Positions 1 to 5,869 of a stretch of DNA of 6,448 bases are shown one piece after another. Both the position numbers and the translations under genes were made by a program. The notes below the pieces were generated by a model. The model worked only from the letters and a program-made list of their open reading frames with translations, made no database searches and was not told the origin of the DNA. The stretch is from an uncultured Verrucomicrobiota bacterium (lineage in GTDB: Bacteria; Verrucomicrobiota; Kiritimatiellia; RFP12; UBA1067), in NCBI GenBank assembly GCA_947305825.1, contig CAMZET010000085.1, positions 1 through 6,448 on the forward strand. Reading direction: 5' to 3'. Position 1 is the stretch's first letter, and each line of letters opens with the position of its first letter.

Positions 1-106
1 GGTCCTCCTGCTTGATGGTGACGACGAAGAAGATGATGAGCTCGAACACGACGTCAATCATCGGCGTCATGTCCAGGGCCGGATTTTCCTGAGTCTTCCT
101 GGCCAT
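1..106 (-). CDS. exbD: Second ExbD/TolR-type motor subunit (partial, 3' end outside window)
   Basis: Only the first 35 codons are in the window; the rest lies beyond position 1. The visible protein has a 10-12 residue cytoplasmic N-terminus, then the ExbD signature MTPMIDVVFELIIFFVVT at residues 13-30, a single transmembrane helix carrying the conserved proton-binding Asp18. The periplasmic part begins IKQED and already differs from its neighbour. Residues 1-30 are identical to those of the upstream ExbD (108-560). The ATG at 106 lies 1 nt after that gene's TAG stop, and a GAGGAA ribosome-binding sequence sits inside the end of the upstream gene, so translation is probably coupled. In this family ExbD inserts its helix into the pore of an ExbB pentamer and its periplasmic domain passes proton-driven motion to an envelope partner. 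Family assignment is firm; whether this copy is ExbD, TolR or a specialised relative cannot be told from the fragment. Confidence 0.9.
   Translation of the reverse strand, partial: MARKTQENPALDMTPMIDVVFELIIFFVVTIKQED
17..106 (-). repeat. Duplicated 90-nt exbD 5' segment, copy 2
   Basis: This segment matches 471-560 at 81 of 90 positions. All nine differences are synonymous third-base changes, leaving residues 1-30 identical. Similarity stops abruptly after residue 30, at the end of the transmembrane helix. Confidence 0.9.
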
Positions 107-107
107 C

Positions 108-560
108 CTAGTTCCTCACTTTCTTGAGGCGCTTGCGTTCGTTCGTCTTGTCCTCGCCGATGGCCAGGAAGGAGAGCTTCCAGATGCCGGCGGCGGTGCA
201 GGCGTTCATCACTTTTGCAACCTCTTTGTGGCGGGTGTTGAAGTCGGCGCGAATCATAATCGGGAATTCGCCGCCGAGCTTCTTGCGGCGCTCGGCGACG
301 CGCCTCTGGATTTCGTCGGGCGTCATCGTCCTGTCGCCCATCGAAATGCGCCCCTTCTCGTTTATGTCGATCTGCATGTGGGTCGGCGGCAGCTCTTCCG
401 GCGTCAGAACGATGCCGTGCTGGCCGTCCTCCAGCTCGATCGTCTCATCCTTCTTCTGCGCCTCGGTCAGAGTGACGACGAAGAAGATGATGAGTTCGAA
501 CACGACGTCAATCATTGGCGTCATGTCGAGCGCTGGATTTTCCTGGGTCTTTCTAGCCAT
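108..560 (-). CDS. exbD: ExbD/TolR-family biopolymer transport protein (first of two)
   Basis: A 150-aa inner-membrane protein of normal length for ExbD/TolR. It has a short cytoplasmic N-terminus, one transmembrane helix at about residues 13-30 (MTPMIDVVFELIIFFVVT) with the conserved proton-relay Asp18, and a periplasmic domain at about 40-137. The stretch FPIMIRADFNTRHKEVAKVM (99-118) followed by AGIWKLSF (124-131) matches the family's typical 'RAD...v.kvm..a..aGi.kvsf' ending. It closes with a strongly basic tail (DKTNERKRLKKVRN). Glu22, one helical turn after Asp18, is unusual in a position normally hydrophobic or Gln. The start is supported by AGGAGG at 572-577, 11 nt upstream of the ATG. 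It lies 36 nt downstream of exbB and 1 nt upstream of a second exbD. It should form the stator/rotor-type complex with the ExbB encoded at 597-1403. The transported cargo or energised partner is unknown; TolR is the main alternative name. Confidence 0.95.
   Translation of the reverse strand: MARKTQENPALDMTPMIDVVFELIIFFVVTLTEAQKKDETIELEDGQHGIVLTPEELPPTHMQIDINEKGRISMGDRTMTPDEIQRRVAERRKKLGGEFPIMIRADFNTRHKEVAKVMNACTAAGIWKLSFLAIGEDKTNERKRLKKVRN
113..117 (-). promoter_or_regulatory. Ribosome-binding site of the second exbD, inside the first exbD
   Basis: GAGGA on the minus strand lies in the last codons of the first exbD, 6 nt before the ATG at 106. With only one base between TAG and ATG, terminating ribosomes are well placed to restart, which would keep the two ExbD proteins at similar levels. 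Confidence 0.6.
471..560 (-). repeat. Duplicated 90-nt exbD 5' segment, copy 1
   Basis: Partner of 17-106, in direct orientation 454 nt away. It encodes the cytoplasmic N-terminus and proton-carrying transmembrane helix of the first ExbD; only silent differences separate the two copies. Confidence 0.9.
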
Positions 561-596
561 AGTCCGTTACCCCTCCTGGGATTGCGGCCGGGCGCC

Positions 597-1403
597 CTAG
601 GCTTCCTCGACTGCGCCTTCCTCGGCGCCGACTTCGACGTTGCGCAGGCCGTTGAGAATTTCCATGGTGACGGCGGTCATGCGCAGGACGAGGCGGTTGG
701 CGTTGTTCCTGAGCGAGTAGAAAGCGGTGATGGAGGGAATGGAGACGATAAGGCCGCCGGCGGTTGTCCAGAGGGCCTGGCCGATGGAGTTGGCGAGCGC
801 GGCTGCGTCGCCGGCGCCGCCGGACGCGAGGGCCTGGAACGTCAGAATCATGCCTTGCACCGTACCGAGAAGGCCGAGCGACGGGCCGAGGTTGCCGCAC
901 ACCGACACCCAGTTCAGACGCTGGTTGATTTTCTCCTGCTCGAGGTCGGAGGCCGCCGTCACCGCTTCCTGGATTACGTCGAAGCCTTCCTCGATGTGCT
1001 GGAACGCCGCGAGGAGGATGTTGGACATGCAGGAAGGCGTGTTCTGGCAGGCGTCCATGGCGGCCACGACATCGCCCTGGGCCATCGCCTGCTGGACTTT
1101 CTCGATGAGGCGCTTGGGCATGAGCTTTTCGGGCTTTATCATAATCATGCAGTCCACGGAGAAGTAGATGGCGAGCATGCCGTCGCCGAAGAGGGCGAAC
1201 CAGAGGAGCATGCCGACGACGCCGGAACCGAAGACAATCTGGTAGAAGCCGCCGGAGTCGCCGCCCTTGGAGGCGTCCTGGGAGACGGCGGCGCCGCTTT
1301 CATCGACCATTTCCTGCCCGAAGGACTGGAGCGCTGCGACCGGCGCGGTGCAGGTGCCCACGAGAATCATCATTGCGAGAAGCGACTTCTTTATCTTGCT
1401 CAT
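597..1403 (-). CDS. exbB: MotA/TolQ/ExbB proton-channel family protein with N-terminal signal peptide
   Basis: A 268-aa inner-membrane channel subunit. The N-terminus (MSKIKKSLLAMMILVGTCTA, cleavage probably near Ala24 in PVAA) looks like a cleavable signal peptide, followed by a short polar periplasmic stretch (about 26-50). The three-helix ExbB core follows: helix 1 at about 53-88, a cytoplasmic region at 89-164, helix 2 at about 165-190 with the hallmark GNLGPSLGLLGTVQGMI (170-186), and helix 3 at about 204-229 with ALWTTAGGLIVSIPSI (210-225). The Thr residues of LLGTV (181) and WTT (213-214) match the polar pore-lining positions of the family. The C-terminus is acidic (AEEGAVEEA) and should be cytoplasmic. 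An AAAAGGAA ribosome-binding sequence at 1412-1419 supports the start. Next to two exbD genes it should form the proton-driven ExbB-ExbD motor. TolQ is the main alternative; neither TonB nor Tol-Pal genes are visible to settle it. Confidence 0.95.
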   Translation of the reverse strand: MSKIKKSLLAMMILVGTCTAPVAALQSFGQEMVDESGAAVSQDASKGGDSGGFYQIVFGSGVVGMLLWFALFGDGMLAIYFSVDCMIMIKPEKLMPKRLIEKVQQAMAQGDVVAAMDACQNTPSCMSNILLAAFQHIEEGFDVIQEAVTAASDLEQEKINQRLNWVSVCGNLGPSLGLLGTVQGMILTFQALASGGAGDAAALANSIGQALWTTAGGLIVSIPSITAFYSLRNNANRLVLRMTAVTMEILNGLRNVEVGAEEGAVEEA

Positions 1404-1478
1404 TTGGTTTGTTCCTTTTGTTTAGACGTTTTTAGGTTCTAGAGTGGTTTTGTTTGGTTTGTTTGGATTTGTTGTTGC
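1404..1478 (-). promoter_or_regulatory. A/C-rich leader between the small TPR gene and exbB
   Basis: The 75-nt gap reads on the minus strand as an almost G- and U-free run of AAC/CAAA units (1443-1478), then a short mixed piece and the AAAAGGAA ribosome-binding sequence of exbB (1412-1419). Such a sequence cannot fold stably and would leave the exbB start open for ribosomes. No convincing promoter or terminator was found in it. Confidence 0.45.
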
Positions 1479-2252
1479 TTACATTGCCTTGGCGCGGTTG
1501 CGCATGTCCTCGGCGCGGACGGCCATGCCGAGCTTGTCGAAGCAGCCGGCGGCCTTGTTGAGGGCGTTGAAGCGGGCGTCGCGGCAGGGCTCGTCGAGGT
1601 ACATGAGCGCGACGCGCAGATAGGCGTCGGTGAGGGCCTTGCGGTAGGTGTCGGGCGAGTCGCCGCCCTGGGAGAGGATGAGGTCGCCACGCATGCAAAG
1701 CGCCTCGGCGCTGGCGGCGCGGTCGCCGGAGGCGGCGGCGCGGCGCAGGTTGTTCTCGAGCGGCTGGAGTTTGCCGAGTTTGAGGAGCACCTGCCAGTAC
1801 GCCGGCGCGAAATCGCCCTTCCACGCCGCGTCGCGGTCGTCGGCAAGAAGTTTCTTCGCCTCTTCCTCGGCCTTCTGCGGGTTGTTGGCGGCCAGATACG
1901 CCTGAACGAGATAGCGCGCGGCCGTCTTGTCCCACACCAGCATCTTGTAGTCGTTCACAATCTTGGAGAGTGCGGGGATGGCGCTTGCGCCCTGGCCGTT
2001 CTGGACGGCCTCGATGGCCTTGTCGAGGGCGGCAGGACGCGGTATGTCGAGGCTTTCAAGGTCGGCGAGTTCGCAGGAGGTCTGCATCTCGGTCTGGCCG
2101 CGCTTGACGGTTACCACATACGTCTTGTCGCGTGCGACCCATTTGACGTCGCCGGACGAAGACCCGTTCTTCGAACTGACCACGGTTCCCTGAATCGCCC
2201 AGGCGGAGGCGGCTGACGCAATCGCCAGAATCGAAAGTGCTATCTTTTTCAT
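1479..2252 (-). CDS. Secreted TPR-repeat protein of the ExbB/ExbD cluster
   Basis: A 257-aa protein starting with a clear signal peptide, MKKIALSILAIASAASAWA, probably cut after residue 19, so the mature protein should be periplasmic. Residues 20-68 (IQGTVV... KWVARDKTYVVTVKRG ... ELADLESLDI) read like a small beta-strand region. From about 72 to the end the chain is alpha-helical with TPR-like helix pairs, for example AARYLVQAYLAANNPQKAEEEAKKLL (111-136, given here only as the clearest unit) and a last pair around 222-254. The reading frame is open 13 codons further upstream to an ATG at 2291, but that start would bury the signal peptide, whereas the ATG at 2252 has AAGGAG at 2264-2269. It lies between the large TPR gene and exbB, suggesting a periplasmic adaptor or scaffold for the motor. 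No enzymatic motif is visible; the exact function is unknown. Confidence 0.88.
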   Translation of the reverse strand: MKKIALSILAIASAASAWAIQGTVVSSKNGSSSGDVKWVARDKTYVVTVKRGQTEMQTSCELADLESLDIPRPAALDKAIEAVQNGQGASAIPALSKIVNDYKMLVWDKTAARYLVQAYLAANNPQKAEEEAKKLLADDRDAAWKGDFAPAYWQVLLKLGKLQPLENNLRRAAASGDRAASAEALCMRGDLILSQGGDSPDTYRKALTDAYLRVALMYLDEPCRDARFNALNKAAGCFDKLGMAVRAEDMRNRAKAM

Positions 2253-2263
2253 GACTTGTTGTT

Positions 2264-2269
2264 CTCCTT
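2264..2269 (-). promoter_or_regulatory. Ribosome-binding site deciding the start of the small TPR gene
   Basis: AAGGAG on the minus strand, 11 nt before the ATG at 2252. It selects this start over the upstream in-frame ATG at 2291, which would place 13 extra residues ahead of an otherwise typical signal peptide. Confidence 0.7.
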
Positions 2270-2297
2270 GAAAATGTTTATTAGTTGGCATTTGATA

Positions 2298-5200
2298 TTA
2301 CTGTTCTGCTGCGGCATCGCCGGTTTCGGCGGCGGGGGCCGGGACTTCCGGGACTTCCGGGGCTTCCGGTGCGGGGGCTTCGGCTTCGTCCGGAGTTTCC
2401 CCGGCGTCCGCATCCTCCTCGATGACGGCGACGGCTTCTGCGGGCTCGTCGGCGGCGTCCTCTGCGGCGGCGGCGGCTTTGGCGGCGTTGGCGGCTGTCG
2501 CGCTCGTCAAGACGGCGCCGGCGGCCTTGGCCGCGTTGATGGCGTTCTGCACTTCGGTGCGCGCCTTGCCGTTCGGGAACATGTCGAGATACTCCTGGCC
2601 GAACTTCAACACGAACTCGCCCTTGTCGGCGCCGAGCTTGGCGAAAAGCGGCACGAGCCTCGCGTACGCGCTTTCGAGGATTTCAAGCTGGTGGGCGTTC
2701 ATCTCGGAAAGCGGGTGGTTTTCGTCTGGCATGCGCGACTGCAGGAAGCTCTGCAGGTTCGCAGCCGCCTTTTCGCACGTCTCGAGCGCCTTGTCCTTCA
2801 AGCCCATCGCCTCTTCGGCGTCCATGCGGCGAATCTGGACGTCTGCGGACATTATGTAGGTCTTGTCCTGTTCCCACTGCGGCTTGTTGGCCCAGTAGCC
2901 GCGGACTTTCTTGAGAGCGCCCATGGCGGCGCCGAAATGGCGGCCGCGCGTGGCGTCGTTCTTCTCGGTGCGACCTTGTTCGGAGGCGACATCGACGAGG
3001 AGGAGGTTGGCCTCGGCGGCGGCGGCGGTCTTCTTCAGGCGGTCGTTCTCGAGAATCTGGTCGATAGCGTCGCGCGCCTCGACGTAGGCCTTCTGGCGGT
3101 AGAGGCTGCGCGCCTGGCCGATGCGCGAACGCGCGACCGTGGTCCAGCTGTTCGTGCCGGCCTTGGCGATTGCCTTCTCGAACGCCTGGTTGGCGAGTTC
3201 CCAGTTGCGGGCGTCGATGAGCGCCTCGCCGGCGCGCAGGAACTGCTGCGCCGTGTAGTTGCCGTCCACGCGCAGCATCTCCGCGTAGATTGCCGCGCCC
3301 TCCTTCTGGAAGCCCATGTCGATGAGGCTCTTCGCGAGGCGCGGCTTGGCTTCCTTGGTCTCCGGAGCGTCCGGGAAGTTCTGCGTCAGACGGTCAAGGG
3401 CGTCCTTCGACTTCTCCATGTCGCCGAGCGCGGTGTAGAGCGAACCGAGCATGACGTAGGAGCGTATGGCGTACTGGCCCTGCGGAAACGCCTTGAGGTA
3501 GTTCTCGATGCCGGCGGCGGCCTGCTTGCGGAAACCCTCCAGCTTGTCGGCCGGCTTGGTGAGCTGCGACCAGCACACGCCCTCCAGATACAGCGCGTTC
3601 TCCCTGAGCCCCTGGTATTTCTTCTTGTTGTCGGCGGATTCGGCGGGGTCCGCAAGGCGCTCGTCGCACGTCTTGGCGAAATTGCGGAATTCCCTGATGC
3701 CGAGGATTATCTGCTTGTTGCCCTCGGCAATCTGCTTGGCGACCGCCTCTGGAGCGGCGTTCGTCTCGGCGGCGTCGATTATGTCCTTGCCCGCCTTCTG
3801 GCGCAGGACGGCGAGCTGCATCTGCGTCTGCGTGCGGCGCAAGAGGTTGTCCTGCTCCTTCTCGACATACTGCGAGTAGGCTTCGATGGCCTTCTGGTGG
3901 TCGCCGAGCTTGTCGTAGCAGTAGCCGAGAGAGGCGAAGGCGGAGGCGTAGAACGGGGATTTCGGGTAGTATTTGACGAAGAGTTCCCAGAGGGCGATGG
4001 CGTCGTTCCACTTTTCGGCCTTCTGCGCTTCGCCGGCGAGGCCGGCGGCGATGATGGGGGCCTGGACGTGGTTGCGGTAGTTCATGAGATATGCCTTCTG
4101 GATGGCGTCGGCGCGGGTGGCCTCGCCGCGCGCTTTCTCGGCGTTGGCCGCGCGCATAACCTCCTCGCCCGCGAGGCTCATCACCGTCTTGTCGCTGTTG
4201 CCCGCGAAACGCTCGGCGAGATACCCTTCAATCGCGTCGAGGTCGATTCTCCAGTCAGCAGCCTTCGGGTCGTCCTTGCGGCGCATCAGCAGCTGGCCGT
4301 AGCAGTTGATGATGCCGGCGATGGCCTGGACGGAAAGCTTGCCCTCCGGATAGCCGGCGAGCGCCGTGTTGAATTCCGCGATGGCCGCTTCCCACTCGCC
4401 TTCGCCCATCTTCTCGAAGCCGCCCATGAACTGCATCCGGCGGACGTTCTCCATCTGTTCCGGCGTGACGTTGGACTTGATTTTGGCGCCGTAGTTCTGC
4501 TCGGCGAACGCGCGGATTTCCTCGCTGAGTTCGCCGGCCTTGGCCGCCCACGAGGACTCCGGATACTGCACGAACACGTTGAGCGAGTGGTTGAACGCGC
4601 CCTGGCCGTTGCGCTTCTTGCCGGAGACTATCTGGCCGAACATCAGGGCCTTGATTTTGTCGTCGTCGCGCGGCGTCTTCTTGTACTCGTCCTGCGCGCT
4701 CTTCCAGAGCATTTCGGCGAGCATGTAGCGGCAGAGCGGCATCGGCGACTGCCTCAGCAACCCGAAGCGCCCTTCGGGGTCCACCGCCTTGATTTGCTCG
4801 TGCAGCTCGGCGAGCTGCTCCATGTAGTCGTCGATGGTGGACTGCGCCTTGGCGACGTTGCCCTTGAGCAGCTCGTAGTTCGCCTTCATGGCGATGGCGC
4901 GTCCGAAATAGACGGGCATGTTCTGGTACCAGAGGAGCTTGCTGATTAGCTTGTTGGCCGGGTCGAGGAACTTTGCTCGGTCGGCCGGCTTCTCTATGTC
5001 GCCCGCCAGGCGCAGGTAGATTTCGACGGTCTCGCAGGCGAGGTTGGGCCAGGATTCGGCGTCCTCTTTGCTCTTCTTGGGATTCAGCTGGCCGAGGATG
5101 CCCTCGTAGACCTTGGCGGCGTCCTCGAGGCGCTTGTCGGCGAGGAGGATCTGGCCGTAGGCGTATGCGGCCTGGAGGTAGAAGGCGCGCAGTTCCGGCG

Positions 5201-5657
5201 GGGGCTTGGGGAACTTCTTGAAGAATTCGTCGTAGATGGCCGAGCACTCCTTCTTCTTGCCCTGTGCGTTGTAGTTGTTGGCGACCTCGAGGCGGGCGGC
5301 CCAATACTTGGGTCCGTTGCGGTCGGGCAGCGAGGCGATTTTCTTTTCGGCGGCGTCGAACTCCCCGAGCGAGAGGTCGGCGCGTATTTCGATAGCGAAG
5401 AAGCCGGTGTCTGCCTGGGGGCCCTTCCAGGTCTCTCTGGCGGCGGCGATGACTGGCCGCGCGAAATCCGGAAGCCCCGCGTCCACGAGAGCCTCGGCGA
5501 ACTTGATTTCCGTTTCGAGGGCGGGATCGATTTCGGCGGCGGCCGGAGCGGCCGGCGCCTCCTCGCCCTCTTGCGCGAACGCACGCGGCGCGACAGCCGT
5601 CACGGCCGCCGCGAGTGCCGCGCACCCTACCAGCGAGAAAGACTTCTTTACACTCAT
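2298..5657 (-). CDS. Large secreted TPR-repeat protein, first gene of the ExbB/ExbD cluster
   Basis: A 1119-aa protein. Residues 1-28 (MSVKKSF...ALAAAVTAVAPRAFA) form a signal peptide, cut probably before Gln29, followed by an Ala/Pro/Glu linker to about 44. The rest up to about 1045 is almost wholly alpha-helical and built of TPR-like pairs. The clearest is WNDAIALWELFVKYYPKSPF (550-569) plus the following GYCYDKLGDHQKAIEAYSQY (578-597); others are near 160-190, 421-456, 720-762, 785-830 and 845-870. The last 70 or so residues form a low-complexity Ala-rich then acidic Pro/Ala/Glu tail. There are no transmembrane helices after the signal and no catalytic motif, so a periplasmic or outer-membrane-associated scaffold is most likely. 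It opens the operon, 45 nt ahead of the smaller TPR gene. No Shine-Dalgarno sequence precedes the ATG, and a promoter lies directly upstream. TPR proteins next to ExbB/ExbD genes are known from several phyla, but this one's partner is not identifiable. Confidence 0.92.
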   Translation of the reverse strand: MSVKKSFSLVGCAALAAAVTAVAPRAFAQEGEEAPAAPAAAEIDPALETEIKFAEALVDAGLPDFARPVIAAARETWKGPQADTGFFAIEIRADLSLGEFDAAEKKIASLPDRNGPKYWAARLEVANNYNAQGKKKECSAIYDEFFKKFPKPPPELRAFYLQAAYAYGQILLADKRLEDAAKVYEGILGQLNPKKSKEDAESWPNLACETVEIYLRLAGDIEKPADRAKFLDPANKLISKLLWYQNMPVYFGRAIAMKANYELLKGNVAKAQSTIDDYMEQLAELHEQIKAVDPEGRFGLLRQSPMPLCRYMLAEMLWKSAQDEYKKTPRDDDKIKALMFGQIVSGKKRNGQGAFNHSLNVFVQYPESSWAAKAGELSEEIRAFAEQNYGAKIKSNVTPEQMENVRRMQFMGGFEKMGEGEWEAAIAEFNTALAGYPEGKLSVQAIAGIINCYGQLLMRRKDDPKAADWRIDLDAIEGYLAERFAGNSDKTVMSLAGEEVMRAANAEKARGEATRADAIQKAYLMNYRNHVQAPIIAAGLAGEAQKAEKWNDAIALWELFVKYYPKSPFYASAFASLGYCYDKLGDHQKAIEAYSQYVEKEQDNLLRRTQTQMQLAVLRQKAGKDIIDAAETNAAPEAVAKQIAEGNKQIILGIREFRNFAKTCDERLADPAESADNKKKYQGLRENALYLEGVCWSQLTKPADKLEGFRKQAAAGIENYLKAFPQGQYAIRSYVMLGSLYTALGDMEKSKDALDRLTQNFPDAPETKEAKPRLAKSLIDMGFQKEGAAIYAEMLRVDGNYTAQQFLRAGEALIDARNWELANQAFEKAIAKAGTNSWTTVARSRIGQARSLYRQKAYVEARDAIDQILENDRLKKTAAAAEANLLLVDVASEQGRTEKNDATRGRHFGAAMGALKKVRGYWANKPQWEQDKTYIMSADVQIRRMDAEEAMGLKDKALETCEKAAANLQSFLQSRMPDENHPLSEMNAHQLEILESAYARLVPLFAKLGADKGEFVLKFGQEYLDMFPNGKARTEVQNAINAAKAAGAVLTSATAANAAKAAAAAEDAADEPAEAVAVIEEDADAGETPDEAEAPAPEAPEVPEVPAPAAETGDAAAEQ
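2340..2366 (-). repeat. Three tandem 9-nt units in the tail of the large TPR protein
   Basis: On the minus strand the units GAAGCCCCG, GAAGTCCCG, GAAGTCCCG encode EAP-EVP-EVP (residues 1098-1106) within the acidic Pro/Ala/Glu tail. The identical units suggest recent slippage, so tail length may vary between strains. Confidence 0.7.
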
Positions 5658-5666
5658 GATGGCAAT

Positions 5667-5695
5667 ATTTTACTATTTATTTTGAATTCGCGCAA
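5667..5695 (-). promoter_or_regulatory. Putative sigma70-type promoter of the TPR/ExbB/ExbD operon
   Basis: Reading the minus strand, TTGCGC (5695-5690) and TAAAAT (5672-5667) are separated by 17 nt, close to the -35 and -10 consensus and to the optimal spacing. The surrounding stretch is strikingly AT-rich (5664-5688) in a GC-rich region. The -10 box ends 9 nt before the ATG at 5657, so transcription would begin within about 3 nt of the start codon. This is a pattern match only; PVC-group promoters are poorly characterised. Confidence 0.45.
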
Positions 5696-5713
5696 GGGGG
5701 ACATTCCCCTTTG
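5693..5713. repeat. Imperfect hairpin overlapping the putative -35 box
   Basis: On the plus strand CAAGGGGGA (5693-5701) pairs with TCCCCTTTG (5705-5713) around a CAT loop, giving nine pairs with one G-T wobble (an A-C mismatch in the minus-strand transcript). It overlaps three bases of the putative -35 element, so it could be an operator-like palindrome or simply part of a repeat. Confidence 0.5.
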
Positions 5714-5748
5714 GCAGGGCGTCAGCATTTACCTGCTTTCGCCCTGTC
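5713..5748. repeat. Two-part stem-loop flanked by direct repeats
   Basis: The outer stem is GGCAGGGC (5713-5720) with GCCCTGTC (5741-5748), all paired apart from one G-T wobble. A symmetric 3x3 internal loop (5721-5723 and 5738-5740) follows, then an inner stem AGCA/TGCT (5724-5727 and 5734-5737) around a 6-nt loop. The 10-nt direct repeat TCCCCTTTGG overlaps both edges (5705-5714 and 5747-5756). It resembles a dispersed palindromic intergenic element more than a terminator because no U-tract follows on either strand. Confidence 0.5.
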
Positions 5749-5869
5749 CCCTTTGGAAATGGCAAAAGCCAACGGACACGCCAAATGGAAGGCCGCAGCG
5801 CCCGACGCCGAAGACCGTTCGCGCGGGATTTTGAAGGCCGCAGGATGGCGCGGCGTCGCGGCGGCGCCG

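Larger units (their letters stand above)
5658..5869. other. Intergenic region with hairpins, short repeats and promoter, no gene
   Basis: The 212 bases between the nuclease-family gene and the TPR operon carry no convincing coding sequence; open frames here lack ribosome-binding sites and read as low-complexity Arg/Ala/Pro. The left third is AT-rich and holds the putative promoter. The middle holds two adjacent imperfect hairpins and a repeated CCCCTTTGG element. The right third is very GC-rich, with an 11-nt direct repeat GAAGGCCGCAG at 5788-5798 and 5833-5843 and a GCGGCGCCGC palindrome at 5861-5870 touching the nuclease stop codon. No hairpin followed by a U-tract is present, so no intrinsic terminator can be called for the nuclease gene. 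Confidence 0.7.

Noticed and set aside
228..1442. A 404-codon open frame on the plus strand opposite exbD and exbB
   Set aside because: It is also in exact antisense register with two well-recognised genes and open for the same codon-use reason; it spans their intergenic gap and has no recognisable domain.
2253..2291. Upstream ATG at 2291 as the start of the small TPR protein
   Set aside because: It adds 13 polar residues ahead of a textbook signal peptide, and the AAGGAG sequence is placed for the ATG at 2252.
2256..4949. An 897-codon open frame on the plus strand opposite the large TPR gene
   Set aside because: It lies in exact codon register with the real gene, so its stops would need sense codons TTA, CTA or TCA. 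The real gene almost never uses these; the frame ends at the one CTA Leu codon near 4947. The translation is Leu/Val/Gly/Arg/His-rich without domains, as expected for an antisense shadow.
4255..5625. A 456-codon minus-strand frame overlapping the large TPR gene
   Set aside because: Arg/Gly/Pro-rich out-of-frame translation typical of GC-rich DNA; the overlapping frame has a signal peptide and clear TPR pattern.
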